64,000 bases of DNA, taken from NCBI RefSeq assembly GCF_017744445.1, contig NZ_JAGIBH010000004.1, positions 186,001-250,000 on the forward strand, written 5' to 3'. The notes beneath the pieces are model-generated. The model saw only the letters and a list, made by a program, of their open reading frames with translations, made no database searches and was not told the DNA's origin. This document shows, in pieces, positions 32,057 to 41,286 of the stretch (position 1 is the stretch's first letter; every line of letters starts with the position of its first letter). The DNA comes from Caulobacter sp. Lineage in GTDB: Bacteria; Pseudomonadota; Alphaproteobacteria; Caulobacterales; Caulobacteraceae. Both the position numbers and the translations under genes were made by a program.

Positions 32057-32962
32057 ATGCAAGTCTCCCCGCTCCTTCTGGTCGCCGCCCTGGCGCTGGC
32101 CCCGCTAGCCGCCTGCGACGACACCACCAAGACACCGGCGACCGGCGGCGTGACGCCACCACCTTCGCCCGAGCCCGGTCCGCCCAAGGCCGACGATGCG
32201 CCCGCCGACGGCGGGGCCGAGCAGCCGTCCAGCGAGCCGGTGCCGCCCAGCCCCGATCCCGCGCCGCAGCCGCCCGAGCCGCCCGCGCCTTCGCCGGCCA
32301 GCTTCGACCACGCGCCGGCCGGCGCGATCCCGGCCGGTCAGGGTCCGGGCTATCTGGACCGCACGGTCTGGTCGCCCAAGATGTGCTGGCCGATGATGGA
32401 GGCCGGCTTCCCGAACTCGCAGGTCTACGGCCCCGGCGGCGGCATGGGTCCGCCCGGCAAGCCCAGCCAGTGCGATACGCTGAACTACACCCTGCCCTGG
32501 CGCGACACCTTCTGCGAGGCGCGCTCGCGGGCGAACCCGCTGTGCGCGGGCTCCGGCAACGGCCACCAGGGCCAGGACATCCGCCCGGCCACCTGCAAGA
32601 AGAATGAGCACTGGGCCGTGGCCGCCGAGGCCGGCACGATCACCGACATCGGGACCTACACCGTCACGCTCGTGGCCAAGGCCGCGCCGCACTACACCTA
32701 CCGCTACCTGCACATGCAGATGTCGACCCTGGCGGTGAAGGAAGGCGACAACGTCGCGGTCGGGCAGAAGCTGGGCAAGGTGTCCAACGACTTCGGCGGC
32801 ACGCCCACGACGATCCACCTGCACTTCGAGCTACGGGCGGGGGTCAGCGGCACGACGAGCGACGGCAAGGCGGTGACGCTGCACACCTTCCTGCCGCCGT
32901 ATCTGAGCCTGGCCGAAGCCTATCAGCGCAAGCTGGATGGCAAGGCGTGTGGCGCCCCCTAG
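32057..32962 (+). CDS. Lipoprotein with M23 (LytM) peptidase domain
   Basis: 301-residue lipoprotein: lipobox LAAC at residues 16-20 (start ATG 32057, with GGGAGG seven bases ahead; an in-frame TTG lies six bases earlier). A proline/acid-rich linker of about 70 residues leads to a C-terminal M23 fold with the zinc-ligand motifs GHQGQD (H-x-G-x-D type) and IHLHFEL (H-x-H), so catalytic residues appear intact, unlike many LytM factors. Cysteine-rich segments precede the domain. It probably cuts peptidoglycan cross-links in the periplasm. Coupled to the preceding gene. Confidence 0.85.
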   Translation: MQVSPLLLVAALALAPLAACDDTTKTPATGGVTPPPSPEPGPPKADDAPADGGAEQPSSEPVPPSPDPAPQPPEPPAPSPASFDHAPAGAIPAGQGPGYLDRTVWSPKMCWPMMEAGFPNSQVYGPGGGMGPPGKPSQCDTLNYTLPWRDTFCEARSRANPLCAGSGNGHQGQDIRPATCKKNEHWAVAAEAGTITDIGTYTVTLVAKAAPHYTYRYLHMQMSTLAVKEGDNVAVGQKLGKVSNDFGGTPTTIHLHFELRAGVSGTTSDGKAVTLHTFLPPYLSLAEAYQRKLDGKACGAP

Positions 32963-33924
32963 GGCTGCCGCGTCGCTGACCGATAAGCCCGCGGCGTTGT
33001 GCCGACCTCGTCCTTGAAGGCGCGGTTGAACGGTCCCAGCGAGGCGAAGCCGCAGTCGAAGGCGATCTCCAGGATCGAGCGCCGCTCGTCCGGGCTGGCC
33101 AGCAGCGCCTTGGCGCGCGCGATGCGGTGGTGGTTGATCCAGCGGTTGAAGTTGGAAAAGCCCAAGGCGGCGCTGATGCACTGCGAGACCCGGTACTCCG
33201 GCTCGCCCAGCCGCGCGGCGACGTCGGCGATCTTCAGCTCGGGCCGGCTGTCGATGGCCTCCTCGGCCAGCAGGCGCTTGAGCCGATCGGCCAGGCGGGC
33301 GTCGTCGTCGGTGGCCGCGCGGCGGACTCTTACCGCGAGCGGATGACGCCGTCGGAACCAGACCGCGCTCAGCGTGGCCGCCAGACCCACCACGGCGCAG
33401 ACGCTCTTCACCAGGTCGTCCTGCGCGGCGCCGGCCGACGCGCGCAGGCCCAAGACCGAGACGCCGACGAGCACGGCGTACAGCGCCACGAATACGAACC
33501 GAAACCGCTTCTCGATCGTCGGCAGGTCTGCTGCATACCGCTGGAACGGCTCGACGAAGGTCAGCAGCAAGGCCGCCGAGCCGCTGAGAGCATAGACATT
33601 GCCGGCGACGCGTCCGACCAGCGTCCCCGCGGGCGCCAGACCCGCCAAGCCGGCGCTGATGGCGACGACCAGGGCGACGACCCAGGCCCACCGCGCATCG
33701 CGCTCAGCCGGGTCGAACAGGGCCCTCGCGACCAGCCAGGCCCATCCGCAGGCCCCTAGCCCCACGACGGAAAGCGCCGTCGCCAGACGCCCCTCAAGGA
33801 AGTGGCTCAGCGCGTAACAGACGAACGAGACCGTCGCGATCGTCGTCACCACCTGCAGCCGCCCGCGCGGCCGCCAGGGCCTCAGGCCCGCGATCGAAGC
33901 GCCGGATGTGGTGGCCAAGGTCAT
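32959..33924 (-). CDS. Membrane-bound AraC-family regulator
   Basis: 321-residue regulator with about six or seven hydrophobic helices in residues 25-190 (VSFVCYALSHFL, LSVVGLGACGWAWLVARALF, WVVALVVAISAGLAGLAP and others) and a C-terminal double HTH: ADVAARLGEPEYRVSQCISAALGFSNFNRWINHHRIARAKALL and ILEIAFDCGFASLGPFNRAFKDEVGTTPRAYR. Such membrane AraC proteins sense a signal in or across the inner membrane. It is divergent from the DUF2306-type membrane protein gene across 126 bp and is its likely regulator. Its end overlaps the convergent M23 gene by four bases. Confidence 0.85.
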   Translation of the reverse strand: MTLATTSGASIAGLRPWRPRGRLQVVTTIATVSFVCYALSHFLEGRLATALSVVGLGACGWAWLVARALFDPAERDARWAWVVALVVAISAGLAGLAPAGTLVGRVAGNVYALSGSAALLLTFVEPFQRYAADLPTIEKRFRFVFVALYAVLVGVSVLGLRASAGAAQDDLVKSVCAVVGLAATLSAVWFRRRHPLAVRVRRAATDDDARLADRLKRLLAEEAIDSRPELKIADVAARLGEPEYRVSQCISAALGFSNFNRWINHHRIARAKALLASPDERRSILEIAFDCGFASLGPFNRAFKDEVGTTPRAYRSATRQP

Positions 33925-34050
33925 GGCTGCGAACCTGCCCCAGCTTTCCGAAAATATCTCTAGCCGAATTCCAAATCGGCGAGACCCGGCGCTGAGCGCG
34001 CCGCCATCCCTGCCGTCGGCCTCAATCCCGAGGTCGTGTCAGGAGTTTCC

Positions 34051-34848
34051 ATGTCGTCCCTATCGTTTCCCCAGAAGGCCCTACGGGGGGCCAGCGTCCT
34101 CTGGTTCACCGTCGCGGCCGTCGGTCAGATGGTCTTCATCGGCTTCATCCTCGCCTTCTACGGCGTGCGTACGGCGACCGGGAACTTCGCCGGCTGGAAT
34201 GACAAGCCGCTGATCGACGGCTACATCCAAGGCGATAACCTGGGCAATGTGGTCTTCGCCGCCCACGTCCTGCTGGCCTCGGTGGTGACGCTGTGTGGCC
34301 TGATGCAGCTGGTCCCCGCCCTGCGCCGCAAATGGCCGCGCCTGCACCGCTGGAGCGGCCGGACCTTCATGGTCATCGCCTTGTTCATGGCGTTGAGCGG
34401 CGTCTGGCTGGCGGTGGTGCGCGGGACCTATCTGTCGGTGATCTCGGCGGTGGCGATCCTGATCAACGCGGTGCTGATCCTGGTCTTCGTCGCCCTGGCC
34501 TGGCGGCACGCGATCAAGCGCCGGTTCGAGCAGCACCGGCGCTGGGCCATGCGGACCTTCATGGCCGTCAGCGGCGTCTGGTTCCTGCGGGTCGGCATCA
34601 TGGGCTGGATCGTCATCAACCGTGGGCCGGTCGGCATGACCGACAAGATGTCCGGCCCCACAGACATCGTCCTGACCTTCGGAAGCTACCTGATCCCGCT
34701 GGCGGTGCTGGAGCTGTATGAGGCGGCTCAGAGAAGCGACAGCAACGGCCTGAAAAGCCTGACTGCGACCGTGCTGGCGCTCGCCGCCGCGTTCACGGCC
34801 ATCGGGGTGTTCGGCGCGATCGCCTTCCTGTGGGGTCCGTATCTCTAG
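34051..34848 (+). CDS. Polytopic membrane protein, DUF2306-like
   Basis: 265-residue inner-membrane protein with about six to seven helices (SVLWFTVAAVGQMVFIGFILAFYGV, VVFAAHVLLASVVTLCGLMQLVPAL, FMVIALFMALSGVWLAV, LILVFVALAW, FMAVSGVWFLRVGIMGWIVI, TVLALAAAFTAIGVFGAIAFL). Conserved-looking charged turn RRKWPRLHRWSGRTF and FEQHRRWAMRTF are typical of DUF2306/YfhL-type proteins with possible haem or redox ligands (H in HRW and EQHRRW). AGGAG precedes ATG 34051. Divergent from the membrane AraC regulator; role unknown. Confidence 0.8.
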   Translation: MSSLSFPQKALRGASVLWFTVAAVGQMVFIGFILAFYGVRTATGNFAGWNDKPLIDGYIQGDNLGNVVFAAHVLLASVVTLCGLMQLVPALRRKWPRLHRWSGRTFMVIALFMALSGVWLAVVRGTYLSVISAVAILINAVLILVFVALAWRHAIKRRFEQHRRWAMRTFMAVSGVWFLRVGIMGWIVINRGPVGMTDKMSGPTDIVLTFGSYLIPLAVLELYEAAQRSDSNGLKSLTATVLALAAAFTAIGVFGAIAFLWGPYL

Positions 34849-35705
34849 GCGCCCGCCGCGCTCTTCAGGAACGCGGCCATGTCGGCCAGCAAGGTCGACT
34901 TGCGTCGGAAAGGTCGCGAGAGCGCTAGCACCGTACCCGCGTGGTCGAGGCCGGCATAGTGGTGCTCCTCGACCTTGGCGCCCGCGTCACGCAGCGCGGC
35001 GGCCAGCTTGCGAGTGTTGCGGGGATAGACCGTGGTGTCCTTGTCGCCTGTCGCCAGGAAAGCCGCCGGCGCATCGGCGCGGGCGTAGCGGGTCGGCTGG
35101 GTGGCCTCGAGGTCGGCGGCCTCGCCAAACGTCCGCTGCGTGATCGGCCCGTCCAGCGGCAAGAAGGCATAGGGTCCCGACAGGCCCGCGAAGGCCTTGA
35201 CCGCGCCGGGCGCGACGCCGGCGGCCGCCAGGTATCGCGGGTCCAGGGCCAGCATGGCGGCGTTGTAGGCGCCCGCCGAGTGGCCGACCAGGATGATGCG
35301 CTTGGGATCGCCGCCCAGCGCGCCGGCATGATCGATCGCCCAGCGGACGGCCTGCGCGCAGTCGTCCAGGAAGCTCGGGAAACGGACCTCCGGATACAGC
35401 CGATAGTCAGGGACGATGGTCAGGAAGCCCTGGGCCGCCAGGGCCCGCGCGGCCCAGCCATAGTTCTGCCGCCGACCGCTATCCCAGGACCCGCCGTAGA
35501 AGAACACCGCCACCGGCGCCGCGCCGTGAGCGGTCGGCGGCGCATAGACATCAATCCCGCCACGAGGACCGGCGGCGTAGCGCGAGCCCCGCCCCTCGAC
35601 CTTGGCGGCGTCCTTGGGCGTTAGGGTCGCGAAGACCGACAGCGGCGAGCAGGCCGAGGTCATCAGCGCCGCCAGCGCGGCAAGGCCCGCGCGCCGTGTG
35701 GTCAC
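34845..35705 (-). CDS. Alpha/beta-hydrolase lipoprotein (carboxylesterase type)
   Basis: 286-residue esterase-like protein with a lipoprotein signal (lipobox TSAC, residue 19). Oxyanion-hole motif FFYGGSW (HGG-like), nucleophile serine in GHSAGAYN, and C-terminal catalytic acid and histidine near ATGDKDTTVYP and YAGLDHAG define a complete triad of the BD-FAE/hormone-sensitive-lipase branch. Start is GTG 35703-35705 overlapping the stop of the upstream acyl-CoA synthetase gene (GTGA), so the two are coupled; release of acyl chains for the synthetase would make sense but is inference. Its end overlaps the convergent DUF2306 gene. Confidence 0.85.
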   Translation of the reverse strand: MTTRRAGLAALAALMTSACSPLSVFATLTPKDAAKVEGRGSRYAAGPRGGIDVYAPPTAHGAAPVAVFFYGGSWDSGRRQNYGWAARALAAQGFLTIVPDYRLYPEVRFPSFLDDCAQAVRWAIDHAGALGGDPKRIILVGHSAGAYNAAMLALDPRYLAAAGVAPGAVKAFAGLSGPYAFLPLDGPITQRTFGEAADLEATQPTRYARADAPAAFLATGDKDTTVYPRNTRKLAAALRDAGAKVEEHHYAGLDHAGTVLALSRPFRRKSTLLADMAAFLKSAAGA

Positions 35706-37492
35706 AGCTTGAAGGCGCCGCTTTCGATCTTGGCGTGCAGGGCCTTGGTGATCTTCACATAGCCCTTGGCCGGATCGCGGAAGTACAGCGGATCCTTGGT
35801 CTTGGCGGGGTCGAAGCCGTCATTGACCAGGTCCATTTTGCGGTACTTGAAGGTGCCGGTGGTCTCGATCGCCTTCTGCAGGCGCACGAAGATCGGGCGG
35901 GCATAGGTGGGTAGCTGCTCGTCGACATGCTTGGCGAAGGCGACCATGTCGAACTCGCCCTCGACGACCAGCGAGGCCATGCCGGCCTTGCCGTCCAGGT
36001 CGCCGACCGGCACGCCGTACACGTTGACTTCCTGCACGCCCTCGAAGCCGGCGATGCGCTCGGACACCTCGCTGGTGGCGACGTTCTCGCCCTTCCAGCG
36101 GAAGGTGTCTCCGATGCGGTCGACGAAATAGATGTAGCCGTCGCTGTCGACCTTCATCAGGTCGCCGGTGCGGAACCAGTTGTCGCCCTTGGCGAAGACG
36201 TCGTGCAGGATCTTCTTCTCGGTGGCGGCCTTGTCGGCATAGCCGGTGTAGTTCGAGCGCGCGTCGCTGCCGATATGGCCGATGCACTCGCCGACCTCGC
36301 CGGGCGCCACCTCGATGCAGCAGCCGTTGGCGCTGCGGATCGGCGTCTCGCTCTCGACGTCGAACTTCACGATCCGGATGTTGAACTTCTTCTTCAGATA
36401 GCCCGGGATCCGGCCGATCGCGCCACGGCGGCCGTCGAAGTTGAACAGCGAGACATTGCCCTCTGTCGCGCCGTAGAACTCCAGCACCTCGCCGACCTTG
36501 AAGCGGTCCAGCATCTCGTTCCAGACGTCGGGACGCAGGCCGTTGCCGAAGATCATGCGCAGCTTGTGGGCGCGCTCCAGCTCGTGCGGCGGCTGGTTGG
36601 CCAGATAGCGGCACAGCTCGCCGATATAGACGAACATCGTGCAGTTCTCGTTCACGACGTCCGGCCAGAAGTGGGTGGCCGAGAACTTCTTGCGCAGCAC
36701 GATCGAGCCGCCGTTCAGCAGGCCCGCGCCCAGGGCGCAGAGGCCGCCGGTGGCGTGGTACAGCGGCAGGGTCACATAGATGCGGTCGTTCTGATTGGCC
36801 CCGGTCGAGCCAGCGAAGCCGCGCATGTAGAGCTGGGCGCGCATGTGGGTAATGCGCGCGGCCTTGGGCAGGCCCGTGGTGCCGCTGGTGAAGATGTAGA
36901 GCGCCGTGTCCTTGGCGACGATGCCGTCGCGGGCCGTCTCGCGGTCTGGACGCAGCTGGCTGCAGCTCTTCAGCGCCTTGACTAGGTCACGCTGCTCGCC
37001 CGTCGCCGGGCCCAGCACCCACTGGTGCATGTGGCGCTGCAGCTGGCTCTTCACGTCCTCGAAGCACGGCGAAGTCTCGGGATCGACGATGCAGTGCATA
37101 GCCTGGGAGATGTTCAGGCAGTGCGCCAGCGCCGCGCCGGTCAATTGGTTGTTGATCAGGGCCGTGGCCACGCCGACCTTCGACAGGCCGTACCAGATGG
37201 CCATGTACTCCAGCCGGTTAGGCATGAAGAGCGCCACGGTCTGGCCGCGCGTGATCCCCTGCCCCTTGGCCCAGTGGGCGTAGCGGTTGGCGATGGCGTC
37301 CAGCTCGGCATAGGTGACGGTCTTGCCTTCGAACGTGATCGCCCGACGCTCGCGCCACTTGTCGACCGCGGCCTCGAGGTCGTCGCAGATCAGGTTCGTG
37401 CTGTCGGGAGCAATGGACTTAACGCGCTTGAGCGTCCGGGACAGTCCCTTGAGGAACTTGATCTCCCGCCGGATTTTTTGACGCAAACGCAT
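35702..37492 (-). CDS. Long/very-long-chain acyl-CoA synthetase, FATP type
   Basis: 596-residue AMP-forming enzyme activating fatty acids to CoA thioesters. Visible motifs: P-loop-like IFTSGTTGLPKAARITH, the adenylation motif EFYGATEGN, TGDLMKVDSDGYIYFVDRIGDTFRWKGENVATSEV (the form special to FATP/VLACS proteins) and the C-terminal lysine region TGTFKYRKMDLVNDGFDP. Unlike FadD it has a conserved N-terminal membrane-associating stretch. GGGAGAG lies before ATG 37490-37492. First gene of a two-gene operon with the esterase lipoprotein. Confidence 0.92.
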   Translation of the reverse strand: MRLRQKIRREIKFLKGLSRTLKRVKSIAPDSTNLICDDLEAAVDKWRERRAITFEGKTVTYAELDAIANRYAHWAKGQGITRGQTVALFMPNRLEYMAIWYGLSKVGVATALINNQLTGAALAHCLNISQAMHCIVDPETSPCFEDVKSQLQRHMHQWVLGPATGEQRDLVKALKSCSQLRPDRETARDGIVAKDTALYIFTSGTTGLPKAARITHMRAQLYMRGFAGSTGANQNDRIYVTLPLYHATGGLCALGAGLLNGGSIVLRKKFSATHFWPDVVNENCTMFVYIGELCRYLANQPPHELERAHKLRMIFGNGLRPDVWNEMLDRFKVGEVLEFYGATEGNVSLFNFDGRRGAIGRIPGYLKKKFNIRIVKFDVESETPIRSANGCCIEVAPGEVGECIGHIGSDARSNYTGYADKAATEKKILHDVFAKGDNWFRTGDLMKVDSDGYIYFVDRIGDTFRWKGENVATSEVSERIAGFEGVQEVNVYGVPVGDLDGKAGMASLVVEGEFDMVAFAKHVDEQLPTYARPIFVRLQKAIETTGTFKYRKMDLVNDGFDPAKTKDPLYFRDPAKGYVKITKALHAKIESGAFKL

Positions 37493-37593
37493 TCGGCTCT
37501 CCCTTCAAACAACCATTGGAGAGCGCCGCGCGACGGGTCAAGACGCCGAGTGCTGCATCGCAAACCTTTCGGCGTTCTCGCAGAAAAGCTGGA

Positions 37594-38490
37594 CTAGTCG
37601 GGAACCCGGAACCGTACCTCGCCCCGCTTGGAGTCGATGGCGACCGTCTGGAATTTCTTCAGGATATCAATGCCGATGACGATGGCGGGCTCATCACGAA
37701 AGCCCCAGTAGTCGAAAGTGTGAACCTGCCCGATCAACAGTGGAATGTTCCGTAACGTCAGCTTTCCCAGCATCAGGCGCGACACCACCGTGGCCCGCGC
37801 GGCCAGGACCTGACCGGTCACGCTGCGCAGTTCCGTATCGGAAAGTTCGCCTACGATCGACTTGCCTTCGCGCGCCGCCTCCAGCAGCGGCGGGTTGCCC
37901 ACCGAGGTGGTCGAGCCGGTGTCGACGAAAGCGATCAGGCGCTGGTCTGGGATGAACGCATCGATCAGCATCAGGCCGCTGCGGGTCAGCCGCGACTTGA
38001 CCGCGACGGTCTGGCTGTCGGACAGCGGCAGCCCCTCGCCCACCACCATCTTCTGCCGCTGGAAATCGAGCAGCAGGCTGGCCCGGCCCAGCCATTCCAG
38101 GCCCAGCACCCCGTCCATGCGCAGCAGCGACCGCGGCAGGACCGACACTGTCGTATTCGACCGCGAACGCTTGCCAACCGTCAGGTTCTCGACCCGCGCG
38201 GTCGCCACCGACTGGACGCCGGCGATGCTGTGCAGCTTGTTGGCGCCTGTGCGGACCAGACCCAGCTGATCGGCCAGTTCGGTGGAAATCACCGAACTGC
38301 TGGCCCCGGTGTCGACCAGGAAGTCGAACGGTCCCTGCCCGTTCACATAGGCCTTCACCGTCAGGCGCTGGGCCGTGTCGAGATATTTCAGGGGGTCGGG
38401 CGCGTCGCTCGCCTGGCCAAACGCCGCACCCGGCGCGATGGCTCCGGCGGCGATCAGCCTCATCAGTGCGCGACGCTCTATGTCGTCCAT
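37594..38490 (-). CDS. Retropepsin-like aspartic protease, single chain with two DTG motifs
   Basis: 298-residue exported protein (Tat/Sec-like signal, residues 1-25, ALMRLIAAGAIAPGAAFGQ). It carries two retropepsin repeats: FLVDTGASSSVIS near residue 59 and FVDTGSTTSVGN near residue 189, each followed by beta-rich flap regions and a hydrophobic-Gly motif (GVLGLEWL; IVIGIDIL). Two active aspartates in one chain mean it can work without dimerising, as in eukaryotic pepsins, while most bacterial members have one. It stands alone between the acyl-CoA synthetase and DAHP synthase genes. Substrate unknown. Confidence 0.82.
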   Translation of the reverse strand: MDDIERRALMRLIAAGAIAPGAAFGQASDAPDPLKYLDTAQRLTVKAYVNGQGPFDFLVDTGASSSVISTELADQLGLVRTGANKLHSIAGVQSVATARVENLTVGKRSRSNTTVSVLPRSLLRMDGVLGLEWLGRASLLLDFQRQKMVVGEGLPLSDSQTVAVKSRLTRSGLMLIDAFIPDQRLIAFVDTGSTTSVGNPPLLEAAREGKSIVGELSDTELRSVTGQVLAARATVVSRLMLGKLTLRNIPLLIGQVHTFDYWGFRDEPAIVIGIDILKKFQTVAIDSKRGEVRFRVPD

Positions 38491-38567
38491 ACACGTCCTC
38501 CCCGAGGGAGGACGCTATACGGCGGCGTGAGCCGGCGCCAGATAGCGCCGTTCACGGAGCGACAAAG

Positions 38568-39947
38568 TCAGCCGGCGGCGAGACGACGCTGATCGTCGCG
38601 GGCGGCCTTCAGCTTCTCGGCCACCAGGAAGGCCAGCTCCAGCGCCTGCTCGCCGTTCAGGCGCGGGTCGCAGTGGGTGTGGTAGCGGTCGGCGAGATCC
38701 GTCTCCGAAACCGCGCGGGCGCCGCCCAGGCATTCGGTGACGTTCTGGCCGGTCATCTCCAGGTGGACACCGCCCGGATGCACGCCCTCGGCCTGGGCGA
38801 TCTCCACGAAGCTCTTCACTTCGCTGAGGATGCGGTCGAACGGACGGGTCTTGTAGCCGGTCGAGGCCTTCAGCGTGTTGCCGTGCATCGGATCTGTGGC
38901 CCAGACCACCGAACGGCCGGCGGCCTTGGTGGCCTTCATCAGGCGCGGCAGGCGGTCGGCGATCTTGTCCGAACCAAAGCGGCCGTACAGGGTCAGGCGG
39001 CCGGGCTCGTTGTTGGGGTTCAGCACGTCGATCAGGCGAAGCAGGTCGTCGCCCTCCATGGTCGGACCGCACTTCAGGCCGATCGGGTTCTTCACGCCCT
39101 TCATGAATTCGATGTGAGCGCCGTCCAGCTGGCGGGTGCGCTCGCCGATCCACAGCAGGTGGGCGCTGGTGTCGTACCAGTCGCCCGAGGTGCTATCGAC
39201 GCGGGTCATGGCTTCCTCGAAGCCCAGCAGCAGGGCCTCGTGGCTGGTGAAGAACTCCACCTGGTGCATGCCCGGATGGCTTTGCGGCGTCACGCCGATC
39301 GCGGCCATGAAGGCCAGGCTCTCGGTGATCTTGTCCGACAGCTCGCGGTAACGCGCGCCCTGCGGGCTGTCGCCGACGAAGCCCAGGGTCCAGCGGTGGA
39401 TGTTGTGCAGGTCGGCATAGCCGCCGTTGGCGAAGGCGCGCAGCAGGTTCAGGGTCGAGGCCGACTGGCCATAGGCCTTCAGCAGGCGGTCCGGGTCGGG
39501 AACGCGCTCGCCTTCGTTGAAGTCCATGCCGTTGATGATGTCGCCGCGATACGACGGCAGGGTCACATCGCCCTGAACCTCGGTCGGCTCCGAGCGCGGC
39601 TTGGCGAACTGGCCGGCGATGCGGCCCACCTTCACCACCGGCTTGCCGCCGGCGAAGGTCAGCACCACCGCCATCTGCAGGATCAGGCGGAAGGTGTCGC
39701 GGATGTTGTCCGCATGGAATTCCTTGAAGCTCTCGGCGCAGTCGCCGCCCTGCAGCAGGAAGGCCCGGCCTTCCGCCACATCGCCCAGCAGGCTCTTCAG
39801 GCGACGCGCCTCGCCCGCGAAGACCAGCGGCGGCATCTGGCGCAGCGCCTGCTCGACCCGTTCCACCGCGCCCATGTCCGGATAGTCGGTGGGCATGTGC
39901 TTGGCGGGTTTGGCTCTCCAGGTCGCGGGGGTCCAGCGGGTGGTCAT
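38568..39947 (-). CDS. 3-deoxy-7-phosphoheptulonate synthase, class II
   Basis: 459-residue, plant-like (class II) DAHP synthase, the first step of the shikimate pathway (phosphoenolpyruvate plus erythrose 4-phosphate). Recognised segments: [66 protein letters not shown] region, [21 protein letters not shown] and [18 protein letters not shown], which supply metal and substrate ligands. I start at ATG 39945-39947 ([10 protein letters not shown]), the usual family N-terminus, rather than 87 nt earlier. Unlinked to other aro genes here. Confidence 0.95.
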   Translation of the reverse strand: MTTRWTPATWRAKPAKHMPTDYPDMGAVERVEQALRQMPPLVFAGEARRLKSLLGDVAEGRAFLLQGGDCAESFKEFHADNIRDTFRLILQMAVVLTFAGGKPVVKVGRIAGQFAKPRSEPTEVQGDVTLPSYRGDIINGMDFNEGERVPDPDRLLKAYGQSASTLNLLRAFANGGYADLHNIHRWTLGFVGDSPQGARYRELSDKITESLAFMAAIGVTPQSHPGMHQVEFFTSHEALLLGFEEAMTRVDSTSGDWYDTSAHLLWIGERTRQLDGAHIEFMKGVKNPIGLKCGPTMEGDDLLRLIDVLNPNNEPGRLTLYGRFGSDKIADRLPRLMKATKAAGRSVVWATDPMHGNTLKASTGYKTRPFDRILSEVKSFVEIAQAEGVHPGGVHLEMTGQNVTECLGGARAVSETDLADRYHTHCDPRLNGEQALELAFLVAEKLKAARDDQRRLAAG

Positions 39948-40059
39948 GACGGGCTCGATAGCTGCAAGGGGCGGCGTAGATACCGCGAAAGGGAGGAAAA
40001 GGCAAAATCGTGCGGGACGATACCGCAGACGCACCTAAAGCGGAAAATTCGTTGCGACG

Positions 40060-41286
40060 CTACTTGGCCGAGGCGCTGGTTTTTTGCGCGATGCCGCAGG
40101 CGATGGCGGCAATGACGCCCAGCGCCACCCACCATTCCTGCCAGACCCCGAAGCTGACGCCGCCGATGACCAGGAAGGCCGTGAGGGTCGCCGTCGCCAT
40201 CGCGCCATCGCGACGGCTCACCCCGGCCCAGCCGACGATGCGGTATAGGATCCAGGCGAAAAAAGCCGCCGCCAGGGCCGCGCCGACCGAGCCCAGCTCC
40301 AGCCACAGCTGCAAGGCGGCGTTGTGGGTGTGCAGCGGAATGCCCGGGAAGGTCCGAGCCGCGTCGAAGCCCCAGCCGCGCAGGGCGTGGTCGACCGTCA
40401 GGTTGGCGGCATAGGCCCAGATGTTCAGGCGCGCGTCCCACGACGGCGGGGCCAGCACGTGCAGCCAGGCGAACAGGCCCGAGCGCACGGCCCACAGGAT
40501 AGCCATCGGCGCGAAGATGAAGATCGCCGAGACGGCAGGGATCATGGCGCGGACGAACGCCTTGCCAATCAAGCGCACACCCAGCCAGGCCACGCCCGCC
40601 AGCAGCATCGCCGCGATCGGCGCGTCGGCGCCGGTCAGGTGCGCGCCGACCACGATCATCAGGGCGGTCAGGGCGATCAGGATATTGCGGCCCGGGAACT
40701 TCCAGGCGTCCAGCAGGCGCACCATGGGCCAGAACAGCAGCACCATGGTGTAGGCGCCCATCGACACCTTCACCACCGCGATGTCGGGCCTGACCGGATC
40801 CCCGGTCAGCTTGCGCAAGACCTGATAGAGTGCGGCCTTCGACACGCCGTCCAGGAAGGTCACCAGGGCCAGCAGGATCACGCCGACCACCATCACCCGG
40901 CTGGCCAGGCGGGCCGAGCGCGTGGACATTGCGCCCAGCGCGGCATAGGCGGCCGCGTAGAGACCAACCTCCAGCACCAGCTTGAGGATCGTCAGGTCCT
41001 CGAGATCCTTGCTACGCTTGAAGTCGCCCCAGTGCGGCGCGGCCGGGCTCCAGGCCATGCTGATCACGGCCCACAGCACCAGCAGCAGCAGCGCGAACAT
41101 CGGCAACACCGGCGGGCGCGAGCGCGCCAGGCCGGGCGTCGCCAGCAGGCCGACCAGGGTCAGCACCGTGGCCGACCCCAGCGGCGCCAGGTAGCCGACC
41201 AACGGCGTCGTCACCATCAGAAAGACCGCCAAGCCCCCCAGCCAGCGCGTCCGTTGTTCGCCCCCCCAGGCGGTCGGCTGCGTCAT
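40060..41286 (-). CDS. O-antigen ligase/polymerase-like membrane protein (Wzy_C/WaaL type)
   Basis: 408-residue inner-membrane protein with about ten helices and the large periplasmic loop of the O-antigen ligase family. The key motif is WDARLNIWAYAANLTVDHALRGWGFDAARTFPGIPLHTHNAALQLWLELG, whose arginine and histidine are typical of WaaL/Wzy-C proteins. It would transfer or polymerise polysaccharide on a lipid carrier. Its ATG overlaps the gor stop by four bases (ATGA), so it is translationally coupled to gor without obvious functional link. Confidence 0.85.
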   Translation of the reverse strand: MTQPTAWGGEQRTRWLGGLAVFLMVTTPLVGYLAPLGSATVLTLVGLLATPGLARSRPPVLPMFALLLLVLWAVISMAWSPAAPHWGDFKRSKDLEDLTILKLVLEVGLYAAAYAALGAMSTRSARLASRVMVVGVILLALVTFLDGVSKAALYQVLRKLTGDPVRPDIAVVKVSMGAYTMVLLFWPMVRLLDAWKFPGRNILIALTALMIVVGAHLTGADAPIAAMLLAGVAWLGVRLIGKAFVRAMIPAVSAIFIFAPMAILWAVRSGLFAWLHVLAPPSWDARLNIWAYAANLTVDHALRGWGFDAARTFPGIPLHTHNAALQLWLELGSVGAALAAAFFAWILYRIVGWAGVSRRDGAMATATLTAFLVIGGVSFGVWQEWWVALGVIAAIACGIAQKTSASAK

